Below are positions 51,075-60,095 of a stretch of 64,000 bases of DNA, in pieces (the stretch's first letter is position 1; each line of letters starts with the position of its first letter). The position numbers and the translations under genes were made by a program. Source of the DNA: Fructilactobacillus cliffordii (lineage in GTDB: Bacteria > Bacillota > Bacilli > Lactobacillales > Lactobacillaceae); NCBI RefSeq assembly GCF_024029355.1, contig NZ_CP097117.1:558001-622000 (forward strand), written 5' to 3'. The notes below the pieces were generated by a model, which was not told the DNA's origin, did not search any database, and saw nothing but the letters and a program-made list of their open reading frames with translations.

Positions 51075-51848
51075 CTAATCTTCCAATCTAAAAATCCGAT
51101 TTGTATTTTTAAAGGTGGCAGCAGCAATTTCGTCGGGATCAACGTCCTTATACCGCGCAATTGCTTCTAGGGTGTACAACGTGTAACCTGGTTGGTTTTC
51201 GTGTCCACGCAGTGGCTCTGGCGCTAAGTACGGGGCATCCGTTTCCACTAGTAACCGCTCCATCGGCGTCTGCCGGACCGCCTCATGCACTTCCTTGATC
51301 TTTTTAAAACTGGCCACGCCACTGTAAGACAGCATCATCCCAAGGTCTAAAAAGCGCTGCATCCATTCCACGTCTCCGTTAAAACTGTGGATAATGCCGC
51401 CCACCGTTTCAATGTGTTCCTCACGTAAAATCCGATAGGTGTCTTCAAAGGCATCACGATTATGCACCGAGATTGGTAGGTTGAGTTCCTTAGCCAGCCG
51501 AATTTGCTGCCGAAAAACGTTCTGTTGCGTGGTTCGATCCACTCGGGTTTGGTGGTAGTCCAATCCAATTTCTCCCAAGGCAACAACTTGCTCGTCTTGT
51601 AATTGGGTGCGCAAGAGTGCTTCCGCTGCCAGATTGTAGCCATCCGCATCCTCTGGATGCCACCCAACAATCGCCACAAGTCCTGGATATTGATGGGCCA
51701 ATTCAATTGCGCGCTGGTTCAAAGCGAGGTTCGAACCCACGTTCGCCATCCGCACGACCCCGAGCCGGTGGGCGTGTTCAATTAGTTCGTCCTCTCGACC
51801 AGCAAAGGTGGCATCGTTTAAATGAGTATGAGAATCAAAGATTTGCAT
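51075..51848 (-). CDS. tatD: TatD-family metal-dependent DNase
   Basis: A 257-residue TIM-barrel hydrolase. Metal ligands include DSHTHLND at residues 5-12, the Glu in VALGEIGLDY, HNRD, and the Asp in LLVETDAPYLAPEPLRG. Members act as DNases in DNA repair or turnover. It is the Bacillus YabD equivalent, between metG and rnmV as usual. Its stop directly touches the rnmV start. The metG terminator lies 36 nt before it. Confidence 0.94.
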   Translation of the reverse strand: MQIFDSHTHLNDATFAGREDELIEHAHRLGVVRMANVGSNLALNQRAIELAHQYPGLVAIVGWHPEDADGYNLAAEALLRTQLQDEQVVALGEIGLDYHQTRVDRTTQQNVFRQQIRLAKELNLPISVHNRDAFEDTYRILREEHIETVGGIIHSFNGDVEWMQRFLDLGMMLSYSGVASFKKIKEVHEAVRQTPMERLLVETDAPYLAPEPLRGHENQPGYTLYTLEAIARYKDVDPDEIAAATFKNTNRIFRLED

Positions 51849-51883
51849 GACAAACCTCCCTTTCGTGATTACTAATTAAAACC

Positions 51884-51910
51884 AAAAAAGTTTCACGAAT
51901 TCGTGAAACT
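51884..51910 (-). terminator. Terminator of metG
   Basis: AGTTTCACGAA and TTCGTGAAACT form a 22-nt perfect palindrome followed by TTTTTT on the minus strand, 10 nt after metG. Confidence 0.85.
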
Positions 51911-51919
51911 AATTGGTGA

Positions 51920-53956
51920 TTATGCTAATGTGCTGCCATTTGGTAAGGAAGCGTCGACCGTTACCAGTTGCACGTCTCCATTGGCTTTTTCAACGGATAA
52001 CAACATGCCCTGGCTCAGTTCGCCCCGTAGTTTAATCGGTTTCAAGTTAGCCACGATGATGACCTTTTTGCCCACTAAGGACGCAAAATCTGGGTACCAT
52101 TTGGCAATTCCAGACACAATCTGGCGTTCCCCGTCGTCACCAGCATCCAATTTAAACTGGAGCAGTTTGTCCGCTTTGGGAACCTTGTTCACGGCCTTGA
52201 TTTCTGCCACCCGGAGTTCCACTGCGTCAAACTGATCAATGCTAATTTGGTCTTTCATCTGCTTAAGCGTCGTTACTCCAGCTGGTTTTTCTGCTTCGCG
52301 TTGTTTCATAGCAGCGCGACCTTTGGTCTTATCACTGGACGTCATCTTGTCCTTGATGTAGTCAATCTCAACGTCGCGATCGACCCGAGGGAAAATTGGT
52401 TCCCCGTTCGCAATTACCTGTTTGCCCTGTGGGAGGTCACTTAACTGGGCCGTGTTTAAATCAAAGAGTCCGTCGTTTTCTAAACCGAGTTGATTTTGAA
52501 TCAGGTTCGCCGCGTTGGGCATTGCCGGGCTAACTAATAACGAAATGACGCGGAGACTAGCAGCCAAGTGAGCCATCACGTTGGCTAATTGGGCTTTGGC
52601 GGCGTCATCATCAGCCTTGGCGAGGACCCAGGGTTCCGTTTGGTCAATGTACTTGTTGGTTTGCCCGATTAACTTCCAAACCGCGGAGAGCGCGTCAGAA
52701 AGGTGGACCGTGTCCATTAACTCATGGTATTCCTGGGTGACCGCTTGGGCCGTTTCCTGCAGTTCTTGACTCGGAGCGTCGTCCGTATCGTGATAAGCCG
52801 GCGTCACACCATCTTCGTACTTGTTAATCATAGCGACGGTCCGGTTCAAGAGGTTCCCCAGGTCGTTGGCCAAATCATAGTTAACCCGGTCCACGAAGTC
52901 TTCAGGGGTAAATACCCCGTCTCCGGCAAACGGCACGGCCTTTAACAAGTAGTAACGGGTGGCATCAAGGCCATAACGGTCAATCAAGTCTTCTGGATAA
53001 ATTGCGTTCCCCTTGGACTTTGACATCTTACCGTCTTTCATCGTAATCCAGCCGTGTCCATAAATTTCTTTTGGTAATGGTAAGTCCAACGCATGCAGAA
53101 TAATCGGCCAGTAAATGCAGTGGAAGCGGACGATTTCTTTTCCAATCATCTGCAGGTTAGCCGGCCAGAATTTCTTAAATAAGGCATCATTGTCACTACC
53201 ATAGCCAAGCGCCGTAATATAGTTGGTTAACGCATCAATCCACACGTACACCACGTGCTTGGGATTAGCAGTTACCGGAATCCCCCAGGAGAAGGTCGTT
53301 CTCGAAACAGCTAGATCTTCTAACCCTGGTTCCAGGAAGTTCTTCACCATTTCATGCATCCGGGAACTGGGTTGAATGAAGTCCGGGTGGTCCTGATAGT
53401 ACTGCATCAGCCAGTCGGCGTACTTACTCATCTTGAAGAAATAACATTCTTCGTTAACCAGTTGGACTTCGTTGCCAGTGGGCGCTTTTCCCCCAGTCAC
53501 GTTGCCATCTGCATCCCGGTAGACTTCTTCTAGTTGCGATTCCGTGAAGTACTCTTCGTCAGAAACTGAGTACCAGCCGGAGTACTGCCCGAGGTAAATG
53601 TCGCCCTGATCCAGTAAGCGTTGGAAAATCCGTTGCATCGCTTGGACGTGGCGGTCATCGGTTGTCCGAATAAAATCGTCGTTAGAAACGTCCAGGTTCA
53701 TCCAGAGATCCTTAATTTGTTGGGCCATCTTATCGACGTAAGCTTGCGGTTCTAGGCCTAGTTTCTCAGCCTTTTGTTCAATTTTTAAGCCGTGTTCATC
53801 GGTCCCCGTCAGGTAGAAGACGTCTTCACCGAGCGAACGGTGGTAACGCGCTACCATGTCGGCAGCCACCGTCGTGTACGAGTTTCCGATGTGTAAGCGT
53901 CCCGACGGATAGTAAATCGGCGTCGTGACGTAAAAAGTGGATTTTTGGTCAGCCAT
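51920..53956 (-). CDS. metG: Methionyl-tRNA synthetase
   Basis: Charges tRNA-Met. The 678-residue class I enzyme shows the HIGH motif in [13 protein letters not shown], the KMSKS loop in [10 protein letters not shown] near residue 310, an anticodon-binding helical domain and a C-terminal OB-fold tRNA-binding domain (about 575-678) with [11 protein letters not shown] and [10 protein letters not shown] promoter (TATAAT on the minus strand at 53987-53992) lies between it and the upstream DUF72 gene. No T-box is visible before it. Confidence 0.97.
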   Translation of the reverse strand: MADQKSTFYVTTPIYYPSGRLHIGNSYTTVAADMVARYHRSLGEDVFYLTGTDEHGLKIEQKAEKLGLEPQAYVDKMAQQIKDLWMNLDVSNDDFIRTTDDRHVQAMQRIFQRLLDQGDIYLGQYSGWYSVSDEEYFTESQLEEVYRDADGNVTGGKAPTGNEVQLVNEECYFFKMSKYADWLMQYYQDHPDFIQPSSRMHEMVKNFLEPGLEDLAVSRTTFSWGIPVTANPKHVVYVWIDALTNYITALGYGSDNDALFKKFWPANLQMIGKEIVRFHCIYWPIILHALDLPLPKEIYGHGWITMKDGKMSKSKGNAIYPEDLIDRYGLDATRYYLLKAVPFAGDGVFTPEDFVDRVNYDLANDLGNLLNRTVAMINKYEDGVTPAYHDTDDAPSQELQETAQAVTQEYHELMDTVHLSDALSAVWKLIGQTNKYIDQTEPWVLAKADDDAAKAQLANVMAHLAASLRVISLLVSPAMPNAANLIQNQLGLENDGLFDLNTAQLSDLPQGKQVIANGEPIFPRVDRDVEIDYIKDKMTSSDKTKGRAAMKQREAEKPAGVTTLKQMKDQISIDQFDAVELRVAEIKAVNKVPKADKLLQFKLDAGDDGERQIVSGIAKWYPDFASLVGKKVIIVANLKPIKLRGELSQGMLLSVEKANGDVQLVTVDASLPNGSTLA

Positions 53957-53986
53957 GAGCTTTCTCCTTTAACCTGTTATTTTTTC

Positions 53987-53992
53987 ATTATA
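53987..53992 (-). promoter_or_regulatory. -10 element of metG
   Basis: Minus-strand TATAAT, 31 bp upstream of the metG start. The -35 would fall at the 3' end of the upstream gene and is weak. Confidence 0.5.
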
Positions 53993-54003
53993 CAATACCT
54001 TGC

Positions 54004-54840
54004 CTAAAATAAATTCAGCTGTTCGGCAGGTAATTCTGTTCCCTCCTGGTGCAACATCCGTTGCAAGGTTAACGCGTTAGAAGCCGCGTCGTGACCAGTA
54101 TTATTGTTAAAAATGACCACCACGGTATCCGCCTGCTGCGCCAACGTTTCGGACGTCTCAGCCAGTGTTTGTAACTCCGCATCAGAGTAGTGATAGCGAT
54201 ACCGTTCCCGGGTGCCCTTGGCCCACTCAGTCGCATTTTGCCCATGCAGACGCATAAAAGCCAAGCGCTGATTCGTAACCACCGGCGTAAACGGAATCCC
54301 GTTCGCCGCAGCGTGCGGTTCATCTACGACTACTTCGCTCATTTGCAAACTCCGGAGGAACGCGGCCGTGTCCCGGCTTAATTCTTCTCCGTCTAACCAG
54401 GAATGGTTGCGAAACTCAACGGCAAGCGGCCAATCGCCCAGTTGCTCCCGGACGGTCCGTAAGTACTGAATACTGGTTTGGGTGCAGCGAAACGAGGGCG
54501 GAAACTGAAAAAGAACGGTCAACAGTTTCCCTGCGGCGCGCATTGGTTCCAAGGCCGTTTTTAGTTCAGTAAAGCGAGCCTGACGCATCTCATCCGTCAC
54601 CTCGCCGAACCGGGGCATTGGGGTTTTCGTCATCATGTAATTGGCCTTCACCACAAACTGAAAATCAGCGGGTGTTTCCTGAACCCATTTTTGCACCCAC
54701 TCGGGTTTAGGAATGCTGTAAAAAGCACTGTCAATTTCCACCACCGGAAAACTCCCGGTGTATTCAGCTAGCGTTGCCTTCTTCTTTCCGTGGCTTAAAA
54801 GCGGATGATCCGTCCAGGTGGTTAATCCGACCTTAATCAT
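54004..54840 (-). CDS. DUF72-family protein
   Basis: A 278-residue protein of the DUF72 (YecE) family, a TIM-barrel-like fold of unknown activity. Family marks: GLTTWTDHPLL at the start, FPVVEIDSAFYSIPKPEWV, FVVKANYMMT, VLFQFPPSF and AVEFRNHSWL, and VVIFNNNTGHDAASNA near the end. Its start ATGA overlaps the sirtuin stop, so the two are coupled. It is the last gene of the T-box-headed run. Confidence 0.9.
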   Translation of the reverse strand: MIKVGLTTWTDHPLLSHGKKKATLAEYTGSFPVVEIDSAFYSIPKPEWVQKWVQETPADFQFVVKANYMMTKTPMPRFGEVTDEMRQARFTELKTALEPMRAAGKLLTVLFQFPPSFRCTQTSIQYLRTVREQLGDWPLAVEFRNHSWLDGEELSRDTAAFLRSLQMSEVVVDEPHAAANGIPFTPVVTNQRLAFMRLHGQNATEWAKGTRERYRYHYSDAELQTLAETSETLAQQADTVVVIFNNNTGHDAASNALTLQRMLHQEGTELPAEQLNLF

Positions 54841-55562
54841 GAGTTTTCTTTAATCTGGAGCCGGTCAAAGACCTCGGTGGCGTTCAACTGATACTGAGCT
54901 GTAACGCCCGGGATGTCCAGACGTTCCTGGTTAATCACCACGACCGGTACGTGCGGTTGCCGGTAGTCTAACAGGCCGGCAAAAGGATACACGCGCATCG
55001 AGGTTCCGACAATCAAAATCAAATCGGCGTTATGGACGGCGTTCACACTGGTTTGGGCGACTTCCTGATCGATTCCTTCGCCGTACAAAACGACATCCGG
55101 TCGTAAAATCCCCCCGTCTAACTCGTGGTACATGCTGTGGGCATACGTTGGATAATCAACCTCCATGCCGCACTTTTGGCAGTAAATCCGGTAGAGATTC
55201 CCGTGAAATTCATGTAGGTGGGTCGCACCGGCCTGTTCGTACAAATTATCAATGTTTTGGGTCACAATCTCCGCCCGATTAGCATTGGTAAAGGCCGCTT
55301 GCTTCTTCTGAATGACGTTAGGCTGGGCATCCGGATAATAGAGATTCTTCATGACAAACTGGTAAAAGACCTTCGGCTCGTCAACCAAACAGTCGTGACT
55401 TAAGTAGTATTCCGTGGGCCGGTTGGTGTGCCCGTTGGTATACAATCCGGTTTTAGAACGATAATCCGGAATCCCCGAGGGCGTTGAAACTCCTGCTCCC
55501 GTCAAAAACACGATTCGTTGGGCTTGATCCACTTGCGTTTGTAATGCGTCAAAATTTTCCAC
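54837..55562 (-). CDS. Sir2-family NAD-dependent deacylase with altered zinc site
   Basis: A 241-residue sirtuin that removes acyl groups from protein lysines with NAD+ use. Conserved parts are TGAGVSTPSGIPDYRS, TQNIDNLYEQAG, the catalytic His in EFHGN (H120), RPDVVLYGE and VGTSMRVYPFAG. The first zinc pair is present (C128, C131), but the second CxxC, normally before GGxLRP, reads HELD (H146, D149). The start is GTG with GGAGG 8 nt upstream. It lies between an unknown HELLH gene and the DUF72 gene. Confidence 0.9.
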   Translation of the reverse strand: MENFDALQTQVDQAQRIVFLTGAGVSTPSGIPDYRSKTGLYTNGHTNRPTEYYLSHDCLVDEPKVFYQFVMKNLYYPDAQPNVIQKKQAAFTNANRAEIVTQNIDNLYEQAGATHLHEFHGNLYRIYCQKCGMEVDYPTYAHSMYHELDGGILRPDVVLYGEGIDQEVAQTSVNAVHNADLILIVGTSMRVYPFAGLLDYRQPHVPVVVINQERLDIPGVTAQYQLNATEVFDRLQIKENS

Positions 55563-55579
55563 GTTGCCTGCCTCCTTGT

Positions 55580-56542
55580 TTAACGTTCCAAGTACGGAAT
55601 GTGGAGTTCATCAAATAATTCTTGCACCGTTTTTTGGTAGAGTGACTGAATGTGGTCAGCACTCACCTTTTCGCCGACGGGACCGTCCATGACCAACGAG
55701 TTTTGGTCGTCACTGATGGTAAAGCCAACGTAGGCCCGCTTTCCGGTTTCCCGGTTGCGCAGTTCTGAATAGTACAGTTTAAAGACCTGTTTGACCTGTA
55801 ACCCGAGTTGGCGCTTAGAAAAGACCGAGGTCAACATCGCAAAGTCGTTGAGGTGTAGAGCCGGTAAATCCCAGTCCTGCAGTTGTTGATCAAAGGCCCG
55901 AAAGAGTTTTACCACGTTCCGGCGTAAGGCAAACGGACTGTCCGTCGGCTTTTTCGTCAGTAACTGGTAGAGTTGCTCGGCAGCTTTAGTTGCAATTGGA
56001 AAATCGTGATCAAAGAGGTAGCGGTAATTGTCAAAGTGGTCGCCCAAAAAGACAAAGGCATCTAAGACCGTCACCAAACGGGTAATCATCTCGGCATCGA
56101 CTTGCCCCTGTTCCGGGGTAATCGTCTGCCGGATACCCTTCACAACTTCTTCTTCCACCGTTTCATCAATCAAGCCATGCTTCCGTTGTTCGGCATATAC
56201 CACGAAGTGACTAACCGTATCAAAGAGGTCGGTTCCGATGTAGCGCAACTGTTCGTCGAGTTGTTCATCACCGGTAGTCAACGGAAAGTACACCTGCGGA
56301 AAGCCCCGCAGGGTCATTAGCACGTGCAGTAATTCGTGACTGGCCAAAAAGTTGAGATCGGTCACATCACTTAACTGCACAAAGAGGTGCTGTCCGTCTT
56401 GCATGGTTTGCACTTGGTCATGGCGCAGATAGCCGGACTTCAAATCACCGATAATTTGGACTTGGACATCTCCGTCAAAGAAACGGGATACGGTGTTAAG
56501 CAGGTCCTGGACCGCTGGATTTAAGTTTACGTCATTCGCCAT
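55580..56542 (-). CDS. Conserved protein with an HELLH zincin-like motif
   Basis: About 320 residues, soluble, with no signal peptide. HELLH at about residues 69-73 in FLASHELLHVLMTLRG has the HExxH form of zinc metallopeptidases, and the next 35 residues include DEQLDEQLRYIGTDLFD, where a third ligand would be sought. The rest is helical and acidic. I have only a weak memory of lactobacillus homologues at this locus labelled IpaB/EvcA family and give no function. I start at ATG 56542, 9 nt after AAGGAGG; an ATG at 56551 is too close. It overlaps mvaA by 11 nt. Confidence 0.75.
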   Translation of the reverse strand: MANDVNLNPAVQDLLNTVSRFFDGDVQVQIIGDLKSGYLRHDQVQTMQDGQHLFVQLSDVTDLNFLASHELLHVLMTLRGFPQVYFPLTTGDEQLDEQLRYIGTDLFDTVSHFVVYAEQRKHGLIDETVEEEVVKGIRQTITPEQGQVDAEMITRLVTVLDAFVFLGDHFDNYRYLFDHDFPIATKAAEQLYQLLTKKPTDSPFALRRNVVKLFRAFDQQLQDWDLPALHLNDFAMLTSVFSKRQLGLQVKQVFKLYYSELRNRETGKRAYVGFTISDDQNSLVMDGPVGEKVSADHIQSLYQKTVQELFDELHIPYLER

Positions 56543-57800
56543 CGGTTTCATCCTCCTTCAACTTTGCTACCAACTGATGGGCGTGGGCTAAATCTTGTTC
56601 GTGTTTTGGTAACTTTTGAAGCGCGCTGACCACTTGGGTCACTTGCGTAGGCGTAGCACCGGCAGTCAAGGCCAGTGACTTCAGTTGCAAGCGCATGTGC
56701 CCCTGTTGAATCCCATCGGTCACTAGCGCCTTTAGCGCCGCCAGGTTCTGGGCAAGTCCCACTCCCGCCAACACGTTCATCATTTCTAAGGCAGAGTGAA
56801 TTCCCAAAATCTGGTAGTTAACCTTACTCATTTCAAGGACGTGGGTGGCACCCCCAACAATTCCCGTGGGGATCGGAAGCCGAATTCGACCCTCTAAGCC
56901 GTCCTCAGTCACCCGCCACTTACTCAGGCCCTTATAGTTCCCCTTGCGCGCAGCAAAGGAGTGAGCGGCACTTTCTACGGCTCGCCAATCATTGCCAGTG
57001 GCGACCACGACTGCATCAATCCCGTTCATGATGCCCTTGTTATGGGTCGCAGCTCGTTTCGGGTAAATGTTGGCCACGTCCGCCGCCTCGGCAATCCGGG
57101 CCGCAACTTCCTGCCCCGATAATTCGCCACGTTGCAACGCCACAAACGGTACCATGCCGGTTGCAATCACAACGTTGTGATCCCCGAAGTTCGACAAAAT
57201 GCTCATTAACACTTGTTGCCCTAGTTCCGCTTCGATTTGATCGGCAACAGCTTCTAGCATGGAGTTTAAAGTGTTGGCTCCCATGGCATCGCCGACGTCC
57301 ACAAAGAGTTCTAAGGAAACGTGAGATTCGTCAATGATATTGAACTCCACGTCCTGAATCCCACCGTACTTAGTAATGCTAGGATGGGCTGCTAAGGCCG
57401 TTTTCATGATGGCTTCCTTGTGGTTAGTAAACCAATCTTGGACGGCGAGCACGTTATCGGCCTTAATAATCACTTCACCGGTTAAAACTCGGCTTTCAGC
57501 ATGGGCGGTAATTCCCCCGCCCCGTTTTAACATAGCGGCGCCGTTACTAGCCGCTGCGATAACAGACGGCTCTTCGACCACCATGGGCACTAGGTATTCC
57601 TGACCGTTAACCACGAGGTTCGTAGCAATTCCTTCGGGTAAGCCGTAGTCAGTAAGATAGTTTTCAATTAGATCACCACTAACCGCGTTATAGTGCTGTT
57701 TAATCACGTTAACTTCAGTTTCATTTAGCGGAACCACCTCCGTTAACAAAGCCAACCGGTCTGCGTACGATTTGCGGTGAAACCCATGCATTTTTTCCAT
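56532..57800 (-). CDS. mvaA: Hydroxymethylglutaryl-CoA reductase, class II
   Basis: Makes mevalonate from HMG-CoA for isoprenoid synthesis. At 422 residues it is the short bacterial class II enzyme without a membrane domain. Marks include NYLTDYGLPEGIATNLVVNG, the Asp/Met segment DVGDAMGANTLNSMLEAVA, and RAATHNKGIMNGIDAVVVATGNDWRA with the active-site Lys and Asp. GGAGG precedes the ATG. Lactobacilli use the mevalonate route rather than MEP; the other pathway genes are not in the window. It is the third gene behind the trpS T-box. Confidence 0.96.
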   Translation of the reverse strand: MEKMHGFHRKSYADRLALLTEVVPLNETEVNVIKQHYNAVSGDLIENYLTDYGLPEGIATNLVVNGQEYLVPMVVEEPSVIAAASNGAAMLKRGGGITAHAESRVLTGEVIIKADNVLAVQDWFTNHKEAIMKTALAAHPSITKYGGIQDVEFNIIDESHVSLELFVDVGDAMGANTLNSMLEAVADQIEAELGQQVLMSILSNFGDHNVVIATGMVPFVALQRGELSGQEVAARIAEAADVANIYPKRAATHNKGIMNGIDAVVVATGNDWRAVESAAHSFAARKGNYKGLSKWRVTEDGLEGRIRLPIPTGIVGGATHVLEMSKVNYQILGIHSALEMMNVLAGVGLAQNLAALKALVTDGIQQGHMRLQLKSLALTAGATPTQVTQVVSALQKLPKHEQDLAHAHQLVAKLKEDETDGE

Positions 57801-57819
57801 TATTCACTCCTCCTTTCTG

Positions 57820-58749
57820 CTAAACTTGCGTTCGTTGCTCTAAGTATTCGTTAATGACCCCTTCACGGACCCCGCCATCGGAAAAAATGACTCGTTTCGA
57901 ATCAATGAAATCCATCACGGTGGTCAGGTTAATTAAGCCCCCAATGATAACGTCCGCACGGTCACTTTCAAGCCCGTTAATTTGCTGGCGTTCGGCCAGT
58001 TTTTTGCTCAAAAGCTCCTGCATGGTCCGTTCCACCTGTTTCCGGGTCAACTGGTAGTTTTGAATCTCATCCACCCGGCGAAAGTGTTGTCGACGCCGGT
58101 TAATTCGGGCTAACGTCCGGGCTGCTCCTCCGATTAGGACAATTGGATAATGAGCTGGATGACCTAACCAACCAATTTTGCTGAACTGTTCGATGATGTG
58201 TTGTTGCGCGGCAAAGAAGTTCGCCGCCGTCACCTGGTTTTGCAGGTGGAAACGCTCCGTCGTCTTTACGGCGCCCGTCGGGAGACTCACGTAGTTAATC
58301 GCCTTCCGGTTGCGCACATGCACAATTTCCACGCTGGCACCCCCGATGTCCATCAACACGAAATCGTGCGCCTTGATGCGGTCAACGACCCCTTCATAGT
58401 CAAAATATGCCTCCTGATTCCCGCTCAGGACCCGCACCTCAATTCCTAATTCGTCCTTAATGCTCCGCAAGAAATCGGCTTGGTTCTGGGCCTGCCGGAC
58501 CGCGGCCGTGGCAATCGCACGTACTACCACGTTTGGGAACTGTTCGTACTCGGTTTGAAAGCGATGGAGTGCCGCAATTGTCCGTTTCATCGCGGAGAAT
58601 TGCAGAATGTTGTTAGCCCCCATTCCTTCCGATAGCCGAGCATCGTTTTTCATCCGTTTTACTTCATGGTAGTTACCAGCTGCATCAATCTCATAGATCG
58701 CCATGCGGACCGAGTTGGAGCCAATGTCAATAATTACAAAGTTTTCCAT
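57820..58749 (-). CDS. Ppx/GppA-family exopolyphosphatase or ppGpp-related phosphatase
   Basis: A 309-residue actin-fold phosphatase. The phosphate loops are visible as IDIGSNSVRMAIYEID at the N-terminus and VLMDIGGASVEIVHV in the middle, and SDGGVREGVINEYL closes the fold. There is no C-terminal HD domain, so it is the short form. Polyphosphate or pppGpp may be the substrate. It lies 19 nt before mvaA and 27 nt after trpS. Confidence 0.9.
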   Translation of the reverse strand: MENFVIIDIGSNSVRMAIYEIDAAGNYHEVKRMKNDARLSEGMGANNILQFSAMKRTIAALHRFQTEYEQFPNVVVRAIATAAVRQAQNQADFLRSIKDELGIEVRVLSGNQEAYFDYEGVVDRIKAHDFVLMDIGGASVEIVHVRNRKAINYVSLPTGAVKTTERFHLQNQVTAANFFAAQQHIIEQFSKIGWLGHPAHYPIVLIGGAARTLARINRRRQHFRRVDEIQNYQLTRKQVERTMQELLSKKLAERQQINGLESDRADVIIGGLINLTTVMDFIDSKRVIFSDGGVREGVINEYLEQRTQV

Positions 58750-58776
58750 GGGAAACTCCCTTACTGCGTCTTGCGA

Positions 58777-59793
58777 CTAGTCAAAATAGTTAAGCCCCAT
58801 GGCATTCCGGACCTCAGTGAGGGTCTGTTCTGCCACTTGGTTGGCTTTCTGGCTGCCTGCTTTTAAGATGTCAGCGACCGCAGCGGGATTTTGTTCGTAT
58901 TGTTCGCGCCGCGCCCTGATGGGAGCCAAAGTTGCTTGTAAGACTTCATTTAAGTACAGCTTAATTTTAACATCTCCTAACCCACCATGAGCATATTGTT
59001 CCTTCAGTTCCTGAACGTGTGCTTGGTCGGGGGCAAAGATGTCAAGGTAGGTAAAGACCGTGTTCCCTTCCACTTGACCGGGATCTTCCACGTGAATGTG
59101 GTTCGGATCCGTGTACATCGACATGACCTTTTGCTTAATCATATCTGCACTATCGGAAAGGTAGATGGCGTTGTTTAACGACTTACTCATCTTGGCATTG
59201 CCGTCTAAACCAGGAATCCGACCCTCGCCTTTCGGTGGGAAGTATCCCTCTGGTTCCACCAGCACATCCGTGTGGTAGGCCCGGTTAAAACTGCGGACGA
59301 TTTCACGAGTTTGCTCTAACATGGGTTCTTGGTCATCCCCAACGGGAACCACCGTGGCCTTAAAGGCCGTGATGTCAGCGGCCTGACTAACTGGATAAGT
59401 TAAAAAGCCCGCCGGAACGCTTTCATTAAAACTTTTTTGTTGAATTTCGTGTTTAACAGTCGGATTGCGTTCTAACCGCGCCACGCTCACGAGGTTCATG
59501 TAAATCATGGTTAACTCGTTTAAAGCGGGAATCTGGGATTGGACAAAAATGGTTGATTTAGCGGGATCTAAACCCACGGCTAGGTAGTCTAGCGCTACCT
59601 GAAACAAGCTGTTGTGAATCTTTTCGGGGTCACGCGCGTTATCGGTCAACGCCTGCATGTCCGCAATCATAATGTAGGGATCGTATTTCCCAGTGTTTTG
59701 TAATTTCACCCGGTTTTCCAAGGACCCCACGAAGTGTCCAATGTGCAATTTTCCCGTCGGGCGATCACCCGTTAAAATAATTGGTTTGGTCAT
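58777..59793 (-). CDS. trpS: Tryptophanyl-tRNA synthetase
   Basis: Charges tRNA-Trp. The 338-residue class I enzyme has [17 protein letters not shown] (HIGH region), the KMSKS motif in [13 protein letters not shown], and [17 protein letters not shown]. Its leader is a complete T-box with a UGG specifier, so transcription rises when uncharged tRNA-Trp accumulates. It is the first of six closely spaced genes with no terminator visible until the metG promoter. Confidence 0.97.
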   Translation of the reverse strand: MTKPIILTGDRPTGKLHIGHFVGSLENRVKLQNTGKYDPYIMIADMQALTDNARDPEKIHNSLFQVALDYLAVGLDPAKSTIFVQSQIPALNELTMIYMNLVSVARLERNPTVKHEIQQKSFNESVPAGFLTYPVSQAADITAFKATVVPVGDDQEPMLEQTREIVRSFNRAYHTDVLVEPEGYFPPKGEGRIPGLDGNAKMSKSLNNAIYLSDSADMIKQKVMSMYTDPNHIHVEDPGQVEGNTVFTYLDIFAPDQAHVQELKEQYAHGGLGDVKIKLYLNEVLQATLAPIRARREQYEQNPAAVADILKAGSQKANQVAEQTLTEVRNAMGLNYFD

Positions 59794-59810
59794 GTTTGAT
59801 CTTCCTTTCT

Positions 59811-59986
59811 AAAAAAGCGCCCATTGATTCAAAATCAATAGGACGCCTCGACGTGGTACCACCTATATTGCAAATTAATGCCACTCAAATTAAAGCTCAG
59901 TTTTAATGGTTCCAATTCGTAGTCACCTAGTTAGTTTCAGCGCTTCTAACCTCTCTGTTTGTAGGGTGGTGCTACTACTCAACTTT
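59811..59986 (-). promoter_or_regulatory. Tryptophan T-box riboswitch of trpS
   Basis: From the predicted start at about 59986 the minus strand carries a Stem I region with GAATTGGAACC (specifier UGG at 59912-59914), the T-box core AGGTGGTACCACG at 59852-59864, and a terminator in which GCGTCCTATTGATT pairs with AATCAATGGGCGC, followed by T6 (59811-59846). The core and terminator arms overlap as antiterminator and terminator should. The T-box bulge is UGGU, so it expects A (or G by wobble) at tRNA position 73. Confidence 0.9.
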
Positions 59987-59992
59987 ACTGTT

Positions 59993-60062
59993 ATTTTAGG
60001 GGTTTTTTATCCCAGTGTCAAAGGCGTCGCAATTGACACTGCCCCCCTTTTCCCCTTAGAAT
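59993..60062. promoter_or_regulatory. Divergent promoters of trpS and the HelD-like gene
   Basis: Minus strand: TTGACA (60016-60021), 17-bp spacer, TAAAAT (59993-59998), driving the T-box. Plus strand: TTGACA (60033-60038), 18-bp spacer, TAGAAT (60057-60062), driving the ATPase gene. The two -35 boxes sit in the arms of a perfect 9-bp inverted repeat, CAGTGTCAA (60013-60021) and TTGACACTG (60033-60041). Confidence 0.8.
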
Positions 60063-60095
60063 GATGAGCGACTTTGAAACGAAAGAGGATCGATT

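Noticed and set aside
53957..54003. T-box before metG
   Set aside because: Only 47 bp separate metG from the upstream gene; no T-box core sequence is present.
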